Origin: Syntrophomonadaceae bacterium
GTDB taxonomy: Bacteria > Bacillota > Syntrophomonadia > Syntrophomonadales > Syntrophomonadaceae
Reading direction: 5' to 3'
Assembly (NCBI GenBank): GCA_012840625.1
Contig: DUSB01000165.1
Location: forward strand, 1-8,516
DNA: 8,516 nucleotides
Shown: one piece after another, positions 1 to 6,255 of the stretch
Layout of the letters: the number at the start of each line of letters is the position of its first letter
How positions within the stretch are numbered: position 1 is the first letter of the stretch
Translations under genes and position numbers: made by a program
The notes under the pieces: model-generated
What the model saw: the letters and a program-made list of their open reading frames with translations, nothing else
Told to the model about the DNA's origin: nothing
Databases searched by the model: none

Positions 1-93
1 CCGCTCAGCAGTGTAGATCGTGCCGTGATCTTCCCACGTTAACTGGAAGGGGGTATCGGAGCCAATCCCGTACCTGCAATGAAGAACCCTCCC

Positions 94-108
94 GGGTGGT
101 ATTTGCGG
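94..108 (+). promoter_or_regulatory. First T-box element (degenerate antiterminator bulge)
   Basis: GGGTGGTATTTGCGG corresponds to the T-box consensus GGGTGGNACCGCGG, but the ACC of the bulge is ATTT, making it one base longer. The antiterminator helices are still possible: GCG (105-107) with CGT (124-126), and GGG (94-96) with CCT (127-129). The TGGT that contacts the tRNA acceptor end is intact, so the element may work, perhaps more weakly than the second copy. Confidence 0.75.
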
Positions 109-117
109 TAAGCGTTT

Positions 118-147
118 GCTTTTCGTCCTTGGGCGAAAGGCTTTTTT
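118..147 (+). terminator. Intrinsic terminator of first T-box module
   Basis: GCTTTTCGTCC (118-128) pairs with GGGCGAAAGGC (131-141) through eleven continuous pairs including G-U pairs, followed by six T. The 5' arm contains the CGTCC needed for the competing antiterminator, the classical mutually exclusive T-box arrangement. Confidence 0.88.
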
Positions 148-198
148 GTCTCATGGGCTACCTGTACCCTATAAAGAGGTCCTGTTTTCAGGCCAATG

Positions 199-213
199 AG
201 GGTGGTACCGCGG
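199..213 (+). promoter_or_regulatory. Second T-box element (canonical)
   Basis: AGGGTGGTACCGCGG is a textbook T-box sequence. Antiterminator pairing is GCG with CGT (227-229) and AGGG with CCCT (230-233). It starts only about 50 bases after the first terminator, too little for its own Stem I. A hairpin with stem CCTG/CAGG and loop TTTT (181-192) takes the place of Stem III. Confidence 0.92.
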
Positions 214-214
214 A

Positions 215-254
215 ACCCATAGTTTTCGTCCCTTGCGAAAATTATGGGTTTTTT
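215..254 (+). terminator. Intrinsic terminator of second T-box module
   Basis: ACCCATAGTTTTCG (215-228) pairs with CGAAAATTATGGGT (236-249) across 14 positions with one G-U pair. The loop is TCCCTTG and a run of T follows (249-254). The 5' side overlaps CGTCCCT of the antiterminator, so the two structures exclude each other. It is the last stop before the coding region. Confidence 0.92.
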
Positions 255-286
255 ATATTCTATGATGAAAAAAGGAGGTTTAAATC

Positions 287-463
287 ATGATAATTGTGAA
301 GATACCTGCTTCACATAAACAAATAGAACAGTTGATGGGCTCACAAATCGGACGGTTTGCAATCACTTTATCTGCAGGAACTGAAGGCTTTAGCAACCTG
401 ACTGCGATCTTAAGCCAGATTATACCCCAGCAAAATAAGGAGGCGGTTCAGCATGGATCATAA
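287..463 (+). CDS. 58-residue small protein of unknown function between T-box and pheA
   Basis: The frame opens with ATG at 287 and stops with TAA at 461-463, inside the first codons of pheA (11-base overlap). A strong Shine-Dalgarno sequence AAGGAGG (272-278) lies 8 bases before the ATG, so translation is likely, and termination could hand ribosomes to pheA. The protein starts MIIVKIPASHKQIEQLM and ends PQQNKEAVQHGS. It has no membrane segment, signal peptide or cysteine. The first 17 residues resemble by eye the start of class I-beta DAHP synthases (AroF, typically MIIVMKP...EQI), which often precede pheA; the remainder does not resemble that enzyme. It may be a decayed aroF remnant, a small regulatory protein, or a translational-coupling leader. 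I do not recognise it as a known family. Confidence 0.6.
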   Translation: MIIVKIPASHKQIEQLMGSQIGRFAITLSAGTEGFSNLTAILSQIIPQQNKEAVQHGS

Positions 464-1277
464 GCGTATTGCCTATCTGGGACCAACAGGTAGTTACAGC
501 GAAATAGCAGCCCAAAACGTGGCTTCCAGGATGGCCGCCGAATTGCTCTCCTGCGATGACATCGAAACAGTATTTAAAATGGTAGAAGAGGGAAGTGCTC
601 TTAAAGGGATCGTTCCCATTGAAAACTCCTGCGAAGGTTCCGTCTATCAGGTATTGGATCTGCTGCTGCAAAAAAAGCTTTATATTACCGGTGAATGTAT
701 TTTGCCCATTGAGCATGCCTTGCTGGTTAAAGCAGGGGGCAATGCTGCTATGATTACCCAGATAGTCTCCCACCCCCAGGCTCTGGGACAATGTAGAAAA
801 TACCTGAAACAAAACTTCCCCGGCCTTCCACAGCAAACTGCAGCTAGCACCGCCAAGGCCGCTTTGCAGGTAGCATTAAGCTCAGATCCCATCGCCGCCA
901 TCGCCAGTCCCCTGACCGCTGCCAAGTATGGGCTGGATATACTGGCGTCCAATATTAATGATCAAAGTAATAACCAAACCCGTTTTCTCATTCTATCTGC
1001 CTGCATGCCACCCCTGATTAAACCCGCTAAAAGCACCCTGTTGCTGCGCATCCAGGATCGTCCCGGTGCTCTCTACGATATTTTGGGGATCTTTGCCAGA
1101 AGAAACATTAATCTGACCCGGATTGAATCCCGGCCTACTCGCAGACAGCTGGGACAATATTATTTCTTCATCGATATCGAAGGACATGTACTGGATACCA
1201 GGATTCAGGAAGCTCTGCATGAAGCAGCTAAACATACCCTGATGCTGCGCATATTAGGATCCTATCCCCCGGCCTGA
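453..1277 (+). CDS. pheA: Prephenate dehydratase (monofunctional, with ACT domain)
   Basis: Converts prephenate to phenylpyruvate with loss of CO2 and water, the committed step to phenylalanine, in the cytoplasm. The catalytic domain covers residues 5 to about 182: YLGPTGSYSE (8-17), VPIENSCEGSV (54-64), SHPQALGQC (106-114), and the TRF motif (176-178) that carries the catalytic threonine. A C-terminal ACT domain (about 195-270) has GALY (205-208) and ESRP (225-228), the phenylalanine-binding motifs for feedback inhibition. At 274 residues it has the usual length for the form without a fused chorismate mutase. The ATG at 453 is preceded by AAGGAGG (9-base spacing) and overlaps the end of the small ORF. 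Transcription should depend on the upstream T-box. Downstream it converges on a minus-strand gene with a 24-base gap, and no terminator hairpin is visible there. Confidence 0.97.
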   Translation: MDHKRIAYLGPTGSYSEIAAQNVASRMAAELLSCDDIETVFKMVEEGSALKGIVPIENSCEGSVYQVLDLLLQKKLYITGECILPIEHALLVKAGGNAAMITQIVSHPQALGQCRKYLKQNFPGLPQQTAASTAKAALQVALSSDPIAAIASPLTAAKYGLDILASNINDQSNNQTRFLILSACMPPLIKPAKSTLLLRIQDRPGALYDILGIFARRNINLTRIESRPTRRQLGQYYFFIDIEGHVLDTRIQEALHEAAKHTLMLRILGSYPPA

Positions 1278-1295
1278 TGCCAGCAAGCCTATACT

Positions 1296-1315
1296 ATTAC
1301 TTTAAATTACTTTAA
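1296..1315. repeat. Perfect tandem repeat, 2 x 10 bases, across the activase stop codon
   Basis: ATTACTTTAA occurs twice back to back (1296-1305 and 1306-1315). The minus-strand activase gene ends in this repeat: its last codons and TAA stop come from the junction of the copies. Removing one copy would move the stop only a few codons. It is a small slippage-type duplication in the gap between convergent genes. Confidence 0.85.
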
Positions 1316-2297
1316 GACGAGAATGTTTCATCTTGATACTGCTTTCCCAGCGCTTACAGCGGTCTCCCCAGTAAGCAAGAATCTGGTCACCGCAGCGAAT
1401 GCTGACCACTTCACAGAGGTTAGGACATGATTTACATTCAAAGCTCTGGGTCTGAAAATCACTGTCCACAATAAAATCAAATCCCTTAAATTGTGTCGAA
1501 TGCCGTACATTTTCTATGTGTTCACGGGCCAGCAGGGCTGCTCCCATCGCTCCCATAACAGCATAATAGGGGGGAATATTAATCTTCATACCCAGATTTC
1601 TTTCAAAGGCTTGATGCAGCCCCTGGTTGGCGGCTACTCCCCCTTGAAAAACGATGGGTTCCTCAATTTTTTTACCTTTGCCCACATTATTTAAATAGTT
1701 GCGCACCAGTGCTTCACACAATCCCATCAGTATATCCTCGGTGGGGTATCCCATTTGCTGCTTATGTATCATATCTGATTCAGCAAAAACCCCACAGCGT
1801 CCAGCAATGCGTACGGGCTGCTGAGCATGAGCCGCCAGTCCACCAAATTGCTCAATAGGTATCTGTAAACGGGCGGCTTGCTGATCCAGAAATGACCCTG
1901 TACCAGCCGCGCAAACTGTATTCATCGCAAAATCATATACAATTCCGTTCTTTAGCAAGATCATCTTGGAGTCCTGTCCGCCAATCTCAATGACGGTACG
2001 CACATGAGGATAATAAAAAGCAGCTGCCACTGCATGAGCAGTGATTTCATTTTTCACTACATCAGCCCCGGTAAGGACTGCAGCCAGGTAGCGACCGCTG
2101 CCGGTGGTACCCACCCCAGATATCACCAGTTCCTTTACATCCACTTTCTCCTGGAGCAAAGCCAGCCCTTCCTGTACAGCCCGGATGGGATTACCATGTG
2201 TCCTCATATACAAATCCAGCAACACCCTGCCCTTTTCATCAATAAGTACAAAATTACTGCTAACCGATCCAATATCAATACCCAGATAGCAATTCAC
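1302..2297 (-). CDS. HgdC/BadF-type ATP-dependent activase (2-hydroxyacyl-CoA dehydratase activator family) with C-terminal Cys motif
   Basis: Members are homodimeric ASKHA-fold ATPases with a [4Fe-4S] cluster that use ATP hydrolysis to push a low-potential electron into a partner Fe-S protein. Seen here: LGIDIGSVSSNFVLID phosphate-1 loop (5-20), GVGTTGSGR (61-69), IEIGGQDSK (103-111), NTVCAAGTGSF with Cys129, GRCGVFAESDM with Cys168, and FQGGVAANQG (217-226). The two cysteines match the bridging cluster ligands of HgdC. Simple activases are about 260 residues; this one has 331. The extra tail has CKSCPNLC (288-295), Cys302 and GDRCKRW (312-318), a motif I associate with the joint between activase and DUF2229 parts in large fused proteins. 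GTG start at 2297 behind AGGGAGG; it shares GTGA with the stop of the preceding gene. The natural partners are the two upstream proteins. The substrate is unknown. Confidence 0.9.
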   Translation of the reverse strand: MNCYLGIDIGSVSSNFVLIDEKGRVLLDLYMRTHGNPIRAVQEGLALLQEKVDVKELVISGVGTTGSGRYLAAVLTGADVVKNEITAHAVAAAFYYPHVRTVIEIGGQDSKMILLKNGIVYDFAMNTVCAAGTGSFLDQQAARLQIPIEQFGGLAAHAQQPVRIAGRCGVFAESDMIHKQQMGYPTEDILMGLCEALVRNYLNNVGKGKKIEEPIVFQGGVAANQGLHQAFERNLGMKINIPPYYAVMGAMGAALLAREHIENVRHSTQFKGFDFIVDSDFQTQSFECKSCPNLCEVVSIRCGDQILAYWGDRCKRWESSIKMKHSRLKVI

Positions 2298-3394
2298 GCT
2301 TCAACCTCCCTGCTGTAGCTGCTTTTCTGACGTTGCAACATGTCGATAAAGGCTTCTAATCTCGTCTGAATGCCCGCTGCTGACGACTGTTCATCAAACC
2401 ATAAGGTCATAACCGGGATGCCTTTATCTTCACTTACCCGGGGAAGAACGGTTTGGGCTACTATTTCCGGCATACAGGTTAAAGGACCAATTTGTATCAG
2501 GCCATCATAGCCGCGGCGGGCATACTCAACTGCATAACCAACGGTCTCACGGCCATGCCCCCCTACCCAGTAATTGATATAAGGCCGGGCCCGCTTAATG
2601 ATCTTCTTACGCCTTGATTTCTTGACCAACCCAGCCAATAAATGATCATTGATCCAATCCGTTAAGTAAATGGATCGTTTTACTTCAACCCCCAGCAATC
2701 CTAATGTTTCGCAGATATAATAATTGGTGCCTGGTTCCAGAATGGTAAAAATTTCCCCCAGCAAACCTATTTTAAGCGGCTGAATATCATTGCGGCAGGA
2801 AAGATTCTTCAAGCGTTGAATACTTTGATCAGCACAAAAATGAACTTCTTCTCTGCTTTCAGCCATATCAATAGCCTGCAAACCCTGCCGGTAAACAGCC
2901 AGAGCCTGTTCTTTTTCCTCGCTGCGGGGCAGATAAAATTCAATAGCTTTTTCCAGCTTTTCGCAGGCAATAAGCTTGTTCCAGGCAAATTTAAACAAGG
3001 ATAAGGCTTCTTTGAAGCGTATTCCCCCACCCAAGAAACGTGCCTGTTCTATTAGATCATCAAAACCGGTATCAGGGGGTTCAAAAACAACCATATTAAA
3101 CGAGTAACCCAGATCTTCCAGAATACCTCGCTGTATTTGTGCATAATATCCGAATCGGCAGGGCCCCCATCCTCCCGCCATTACAATGGTATCGGCTCCC
3201 AATTCCAACGCTTCGATAAAATTTCCCACATTGGTTTTAAGTGGCAGGCAGGCACATTCCGGTGCATATTTGCTGCCCAATGCCAGAGTGCGCTGGGTAA
3301 TGGGAGGAGGCAAAATAACTTCCAGATCAAGGCCCTTCAACAGAGCCTTGAAGGCTATATAGGAGTTGCCCATAAGTGGGAAGGTTACTTTCAC
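2294..3394 (-). CDS. DUF2229 / HgdB-like Fe-S protein (acyl-CoA dehydratase activase-related), copy 2
   Basis: A 366-residue protein related to the dehydratase-like component of the 2-hydroxyglutaryl-CoA dehydratase superfamily. It starts MKVTFPLMGNSYIAFKALL, then YAPECACLPLK with Cys47 and Cys49, GGWGPCRFGYY with Cys79, a central GLLGEIFTILEPGTNYYICE (210-229), and near the end GPLTCMPEI with Cys307 and DEQSSAAGIQTRLEAFIDML (334-353). The cysteines are plausible cluster ligands. The GTG start at 3394 is supported by AGGAGG (3402-3407) 7 bases upstream and by the family-like N-terminus. Its first 68 bases overlap the end of the preceding gene, and its stop overlaps the activase start by four bases, indicating translational coupling. 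Its C-terminal segment is paralogous to the neighbour upstream. The reaction is unknown; a true dehydratase subunit would normally be the longer HgdA/HgdB type. Confidence 0.85.
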   Translation of the reverse strand: MKVTFPLMGNSYIAFKALLKGLDLEVILPPPITQRTLALGSKYAPECACLPLKTNVGNFIEALELGADTIVMAGGWGPCRFGYYAQIQRGILEDLGYSFNMVVFEPPDTGFDDLIEQARFLGGGIRFKEALSLFKFAWNKLIACEKLEKAIEFYLPRSEEKEQALAVYRQGLQAIDMAESREEVHFCADQSIQRLKNLSCRNDIQPLKIGLLGEIFTILEPGTNYYICETLGLLGVEVKRSIYLTDWINDHLLAGLVKKSRRKKIIKRARPYINYWVGGHGRETVGYAVEYARRGYDGLIQIGPLTCMPEIVAQTVLPRVSEDKGIPVMTLWFDEQSSAAGIQTRLEAFIDMLQRQKSSYSREVEA

Positions 3395-4352
3395 TGTTGA
3401 TCCTCCTTCGTCTCAGCATGTCACAGAAGGCCTCCAGCCGGGTATTTATTCCTGCTTCCCCACTGTGCTCATCTACAGTCAGCATCATATAAGGTTTATC
3501 CTGCATATTTCTTTTCACCAGATCACCTATTAGAGAATCAGGCCCGCAGCCAAAACAGGCCAAATAAATCAGGCCGTCAATATCAGTTTGCTGATGTAAA
3601 TAAAGTGCAGAGCCTGCAATTTTCCTGCCCAAAGTCCAAAAAACCCGCTTGGGCAGAGTGGCCGCCCGGGATTCAATATAGCTTTTTTCTATCATTTCAA
3701 CCATATAGACATTGCATTCCATTTCACGAAGGCGCTTAATCAGGCCCATGCTGATAGCTTCATCGTATAAGGCATAACCATGCCCCAGAACGCCAATATT
3801 TAAATCACCCTTACCCGGAAGGGGAAGCTTTTTCCCCTCCCAGACTAAAAGGGCTTCCGGAGGTGAATAACCCTGCCGTGTCAACTGCCTGAAGCGCTCT
3901 AATTCCTCCATACCATGCTGGTAGGCCTGTTCAATCTTTTTCCCCCGCCAGGTAAAATGCCGGCCTACTTTCATAATTTCTTTTCTCCAGTGTTTATCCG
4001 TACGGCTTAAATCTACCAGAGGGCTTAATAGTGGCGGCAGCTTGGTAAAAGAAGCCCTGACCATATCCGGCACACCCATAAACTTGGGACAGATGTAATG
4101 TTTGCGTTCCACACTTACAAAACGGGGAACAAAAAGATAGTCCATCTCCTCCTGGCAAAGCTCCGCAATATGCCCAAAGTATACTTTAACCGGGAAACAG
4201 GTCTCATCAACAGCATGGGCAATACCCTGATCAATGATTTTCCTATTGCTGGGCGGAGTGCTTAAAACTTCCACCCCCAGGTCGGTAAAAAAGGTTTTCC
4301 AAAGAGGATAATAATAGACATAAAAAAGCCCCTGTGGTATGCCCACACGCAT
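3327..4352 (-). CDS. DUF2229 / HgdB-like Fe-S protein (acyl-CoA dehydratase activase-related), copy 1
   Basis: A 341-residue protein of the same superfamily as the next gene. It opens MRVGIPQGLFYVYYYPLWKT, followed by DETCFPVKVYFGH with Cys52, CPKFMGVPD with Cys88, GVLGHGYALYDE (187-198), YLACFGCGPDS with Cys266 and Cys269, and DEHSGEAGINTRLEAFCDML (294-313). The ATG at 4352 is chosen because GGGAG lies just before it and the protein then begins like its relatives. An in-frame start at 4418 would add 22 unrelated residues and run into spoVAE. It follows spoVAE after 22 bases without a hairpin, so co-transcription is likely. The last 28 or so residues extend beyond the family core and cause the 68-base overlap with the next gene. 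Together with the next two genes it probably forms an ATP-driven electron-transfer unit of unknown substrate. Confidence 0.85.
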   Translation of the reverse strand: MRVGIPQGLFYVYYYPLWKTFFTDLGVEVLSTPPSNRKIIDQGIAHAVDETCFPVKVYFGHIAELCQEEMDYLFVPRFVSVERKHYICPKFMGVPDMVRASFTKLPPLLSPLVDLSRTDKHWRKEIMKVGRHFTWRGKKIEQAYQHGMEELERFRQLTRQGYSPPEALLVWEGKKLPLPGKGDLNIGVLGHGYALYDEAISMGLIKRLREMECNVYMVEMIEKSYIESRAATLPKRVFWTLGRKIAGSALYLHQQTDIDGLIYLACFGCGPDSLIGDLVKRNMQDKPYMMLTVDEHSGEAGINTRLEAFCDMLRRRRINSESNLPTYGQLLYSLQGSVEGP

Positions 4353-4374
4353 CTTTATCTCCCACTTTCCTTTG

Positions 4375-4728
4375 CTATTTCGGATTAAATAAGATAGCGG
4401 CCAAATAGCCGAAAACAATGGCAGCAGTGATTCCAGCAGCAGCCGCTTCTACGCCCCCACTGAATATGCCTAAAACGCCTTTAGTCTGTACGGCTTCTAG
4501 TGTTCCCTGGGCCAGGTTATGACCGAAACCTGACAGGGGAATGGTGGCTCCGGCCCCGGCAAAATCCACCAGCGGCTGGTATAGTCCCAGGGCACTCAAG
4601 AAAGCTCCTATAGTAATATAACCCACCAAAATATGCCCAGGTGTAACGGTATATTTGGTTAAATCTATAAACAGCTGACCGATTACACAAAGAAGCCCAC
4701 CGACAATAAAAGCCCATAATAATGACAT
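4375..4728 (-). CDS. spoVAE: Stage V sporulation protein AE (SpoVAEb type)
   Basis: Small integral membrane protein of the forespore inner membrane, part of the SpoVA channel that imports dipicolinic acid with calcium during sporulation and releases it on germination. The 117 residues contain about four hydrophobic segments (about 3-22, 32-50, 58-76, 88-113). AFIVGGLLCVIGQL (6-19) and GAGATIPLSGFG (58-69) mirror segments of SpoVAC encoded two genes upstream, as expected for these paralogues. ATG at 4728 preceded by GGAGGGG, 18 bases after the spoVAD stop. The length equals that of known SpoVAEb. Clostridia typically carry just spoVAC, spoVAD and spoVAE, as here. Confidence 0.95.
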   Translation of the reverse strand: MSLLWAFIVGGLLCVIGQLFIDLTKYTVTPGHILVGYITIGAFLSALGLYQPLVDFAGAGATIPLSGFGHNLAQGTLEAVQTKGVLGIFSGGVEAAAAGITAAIVFGYLAAILFNPK

Positions 4729-4746
4729 CAGTGCACCCCTCCTGCC

Positions 4747-5757
4747 TTATATTTCAATAGCCACAGCATGTGCGATACCAGGAATACTTTCCCCTTGATT
4801 GGTGCTGGTAGGACTCATGAGGGCACCTGTTGCTACAAACAATAAGCGCTGTAAATCACCACGGTACATCTTTTTGAGCAGGGGGCCGCACAACATGCAG
4901 GCTGAACAGCCACAGCCACTCCCCCCCGCATTCACTTCCGGAATTCCATCGTAGAGCAGTACGCCACAATCACTAATATTAGGCTTGGGAACAACGCCCT
5001 GCTGAACGAAAAGCTCCTCCAATAGATCCTGCCCCACCAAGCCCAGATCCCCTGTAACCACCAGATCATAATAATCACTATCCCGATTCAAATCCAAAAA
5101 ATGACGGTGGATGGTATCAGCCGCAGCTGGGGCCATAGCTGCTCCCAAGTTGTTCGCATCCTTTTGATTCATATCAACAATCCGTCCGATAGTAATGGAG
5201 CTAACCCTGGGCCCATTACCCTGGGCTTCCAATACCAGTGCACCAGCTGCAGTTGCTGTCCATTGAGAATATGGAGCAGGCTGTACCCCCTGCTCCGTAG
5301 GGAAACGAAACTGTCTTTCAGCAGTATAATGATGACTACCTGCAGCAGCAACCAGCCTAGTAAAAAATCCTCCTTCAACCAGCATGGCTCCAATTAAGAT
5401 AGCTTCCGCCATGGTAGAACACGCCCCATAAAGCCCTAGAAATGGTGTTTTGAGTTCACGTGCTGTATAGTTGGAGGATATGATCTGATCAAGCAAATCG
5501 CCCGCCAGGAAAACTTCTATATCCTCAAAAGATAGCTGCTGTTTATCCAGGGCTATCTGTATAACCTGTTGTAGAACTTTGGTCTCGGTGCGTTCCCAGC
5601 TGCTTTCCCCTAACAGGTAATCTTCCATAATCCAATCAAAATCCTCCGCCCAGCTGCTCTTGCTTTCCAGAGGTCCTGCCACAGATGCTGAAGAACTTAT
5701 AATCGGCGCCTGTAGAAATTCAATCGACTGCAGTCCGCGTTTTTTTCCTGAAAGCAT
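4747..5757 (-). CDS. spoVAD: Stage V sporulation protein AD (DPA-binding, thiolase fold)
   Basis: Peripheral cytosolic component of the SpoVA complex; the Bacillus protein binds dipicolinic acid and has a thiolase/ketoacyl-synthase-like fold. The 336 residues match the family length. Seen: FLGLYGACSTMAEA (106-119) with the thiolase-like Cys113, GSHHYTAERQFRFPTEQG (140-157), QWTATAAGALVLE (165-177), VVTGDLGLVGQDLLEELF (233-250), GGSGCGCSACMLCG (278-291) with four cysteines, and the end motif GALMSPTSTNQGESIPGIAH (311-330). ATG at 5757, 15 bases after the spoVAC stop, with AAGGAG in the gap. No truncation or frameshift is seen. Confidence 0.97.
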   Translation of the reverse strand: MLSGKKRGLQSIEFLQAPIISSSASVAGPLESKSSWAEDFDWIMEDYLLGESSWERTETKVLQQVIQIALDKQQLSFEDIEVFLAGDLLDQIISSNYTARELKTPFLGLYGACSTMAEAILIGAMLVEGGFFTRLVAAAGSHHYTAERQFRFPTEQGVQPAPYSQWTATAAGALVLEAQGNGPRVSSITIGRIVDMNQKDANNLGAAMAPAAADTIHRHFLDLNRDSDYYDLVVTGDLGLVGQDLLEELFVQQGVVPKPNISDCGVLLYDGIPEVNAGGSGCGCSACMLCGPLLKKMYRGDLQRLLFVATGALMSPTSTNQGESIPGIAHAVAIEI

Positions 5758-5772
5758 CCCTTCAAAACTCCT

Positions 5773-6243
5773 TTACCACAGCATGGTCAAATATTTAACC
5801 AATCCGATGATCACCGCAGCCACAAAACCAAATAATAAAGTTGGTCCGGCTATGCTGAAAATGCGGGCTCCTACCCCAAAGATATACCCCTCACGTTTGT
5901 ACTCCATAGCCGACGCCACGATAGCATTGGCAAATCCCGTGATAGGAATAATGGATCCTGCTCCCGCTTTTTTACCCAGTTCGTCATACCAGCCCAATCC
6001 GGTTAACAAGGCACCTAAAAAAATCATGCTTACCGCTGTCATCGCTCCAGCATCCTCCATCGACATTCCCTGTGCTCTGAAATAATCAAGAATAAGCTGT
6101 CCCAGAGTACAGATGAGACCACCGATGATGAAGGCCCAGATGCAGTTAAGCAGAATATTAGGACGTGGGCGAACCTGCTCCACCAGCTGCTGATACTCCT
6201 GCTCTTCTATTTTCTTTCGCTCTTCATTGCTATCAGGCGTCAT
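5773..6243 (-). CDS. spoVAC: Stage V sporulation protein AC
   Basis: Membrane protein of the SpoVA dipicolinic acid channel; the Bacillus homologue behaves as a mechanosensitive channel component. The 156 residues have a charged cytoplasmic start (NEERKKIEEQEYQQL) and then hydrophobic segments at about 31-53, 67-86, 95-113 and 128-150. AFIIGGLICTLGQLILDYF (37-55) and GAGSIIPITGFANAIV (94-109) are family hallmarks shared with SpoVAE. The ATG at 6243 is chosen because AGGAGGG lies 5-6 bases upstream; the frame stays open to 6321, but the extra 26 residues (Asn-rich, hydrophilic) have no ribosome binding site and make the protein longer than usual. It is the first gene of the six-gene run and has its own upstream region after a terminator at 6392-6420. 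Confidence 0.95.
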   Translation of the reverse strand: MTPDSNEERKKIEEQEYQQLVEQVRPRPNILLNCIWAFIIGGLICTLGQLILDYFRAQGMSMEDAGAMTAVSMIFLGALLTGLGWYDELGKKAGAGSIIPITGFANAIVASAMEYKREGYIFGVGARIFSIAGPTLLFGFVAAVIIGLVKYLTMLW

Positions 6244-6247
6244 TTGA

Positions 6248-6255
6248 TCCCTCCT
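6248..6255 (-). promoter_or_regulatory. Ribosome binding site deciding the spoVAC start
   Basis: AGGAGGGA on the minus strand lies 4-6 bases before the ATG at 6243. It supports this start over the upstream in-frame one at 6321. Confidence 0.8.

Larger units (their letters stand above)
1..254 (+). promoter_or_regulatory. T-box riboswitch leader with two antiterminator/terminator modules (5' end cut by window)
   Basis: This is the untranslated leader of the pheA transcript. A T-box senses uncharged tRNA: Stem I reads the anticodon through a specifier triplet, and the UGGN bulge of the antiterminator pairs with the free NCCA end. Visible elements are CGTTAAC (37-43), resembling the conserved stretch just after Stem I; a Stem III-like hairpin (about 55-73); a first, degenerate T-box (94-108) with terminator (118-147); a small hairpin (178-194); and a second, canonical T-box AGGGTGGTACCGCGG (199-213) with terminator (215-254). 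Both bulges read TGGT, so they match a tRNA with discriminator base A, as expected for tRNA-Phe. TTC at 31-33 could be the specifier, but the rest of Stem I lies upstream, so this is a guess. The T-box class is certain; the amino acid is inferred from pheA. Confidence 0.9.

Noticed and set aside
96..290. A 64-codon plus-strand open frame in the leader
   Set aside because: It runs through both T-box elements and both terminators, whose RNA structures explain the sequence. It has no ribosome binding site and no protein-like composition.
262..318. Short frame starting ATGATGAAAAAAGG before the small ORF
   Set aside because: Only about 18 codons, its start has no Shine-Dalgarno sequence, and it covers the ribosome binding site used by the ORF at 287.
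420..836. A 138-codon minus-strand open frame opposite pheA
   Set aside because: It lies antisense to the conserved catalytic domain of pheA and shows no motif, so it is a shadow of that coding region.
4353..4418. N-terminal extension of the first HgdB-like protein to a start at 4418
   Set aside because: It would overlap spoVAE by 44 bases, has no ribosome binding site, and adds 22 residues unlike the family; the ATG at 4352 has GGGAG in front.
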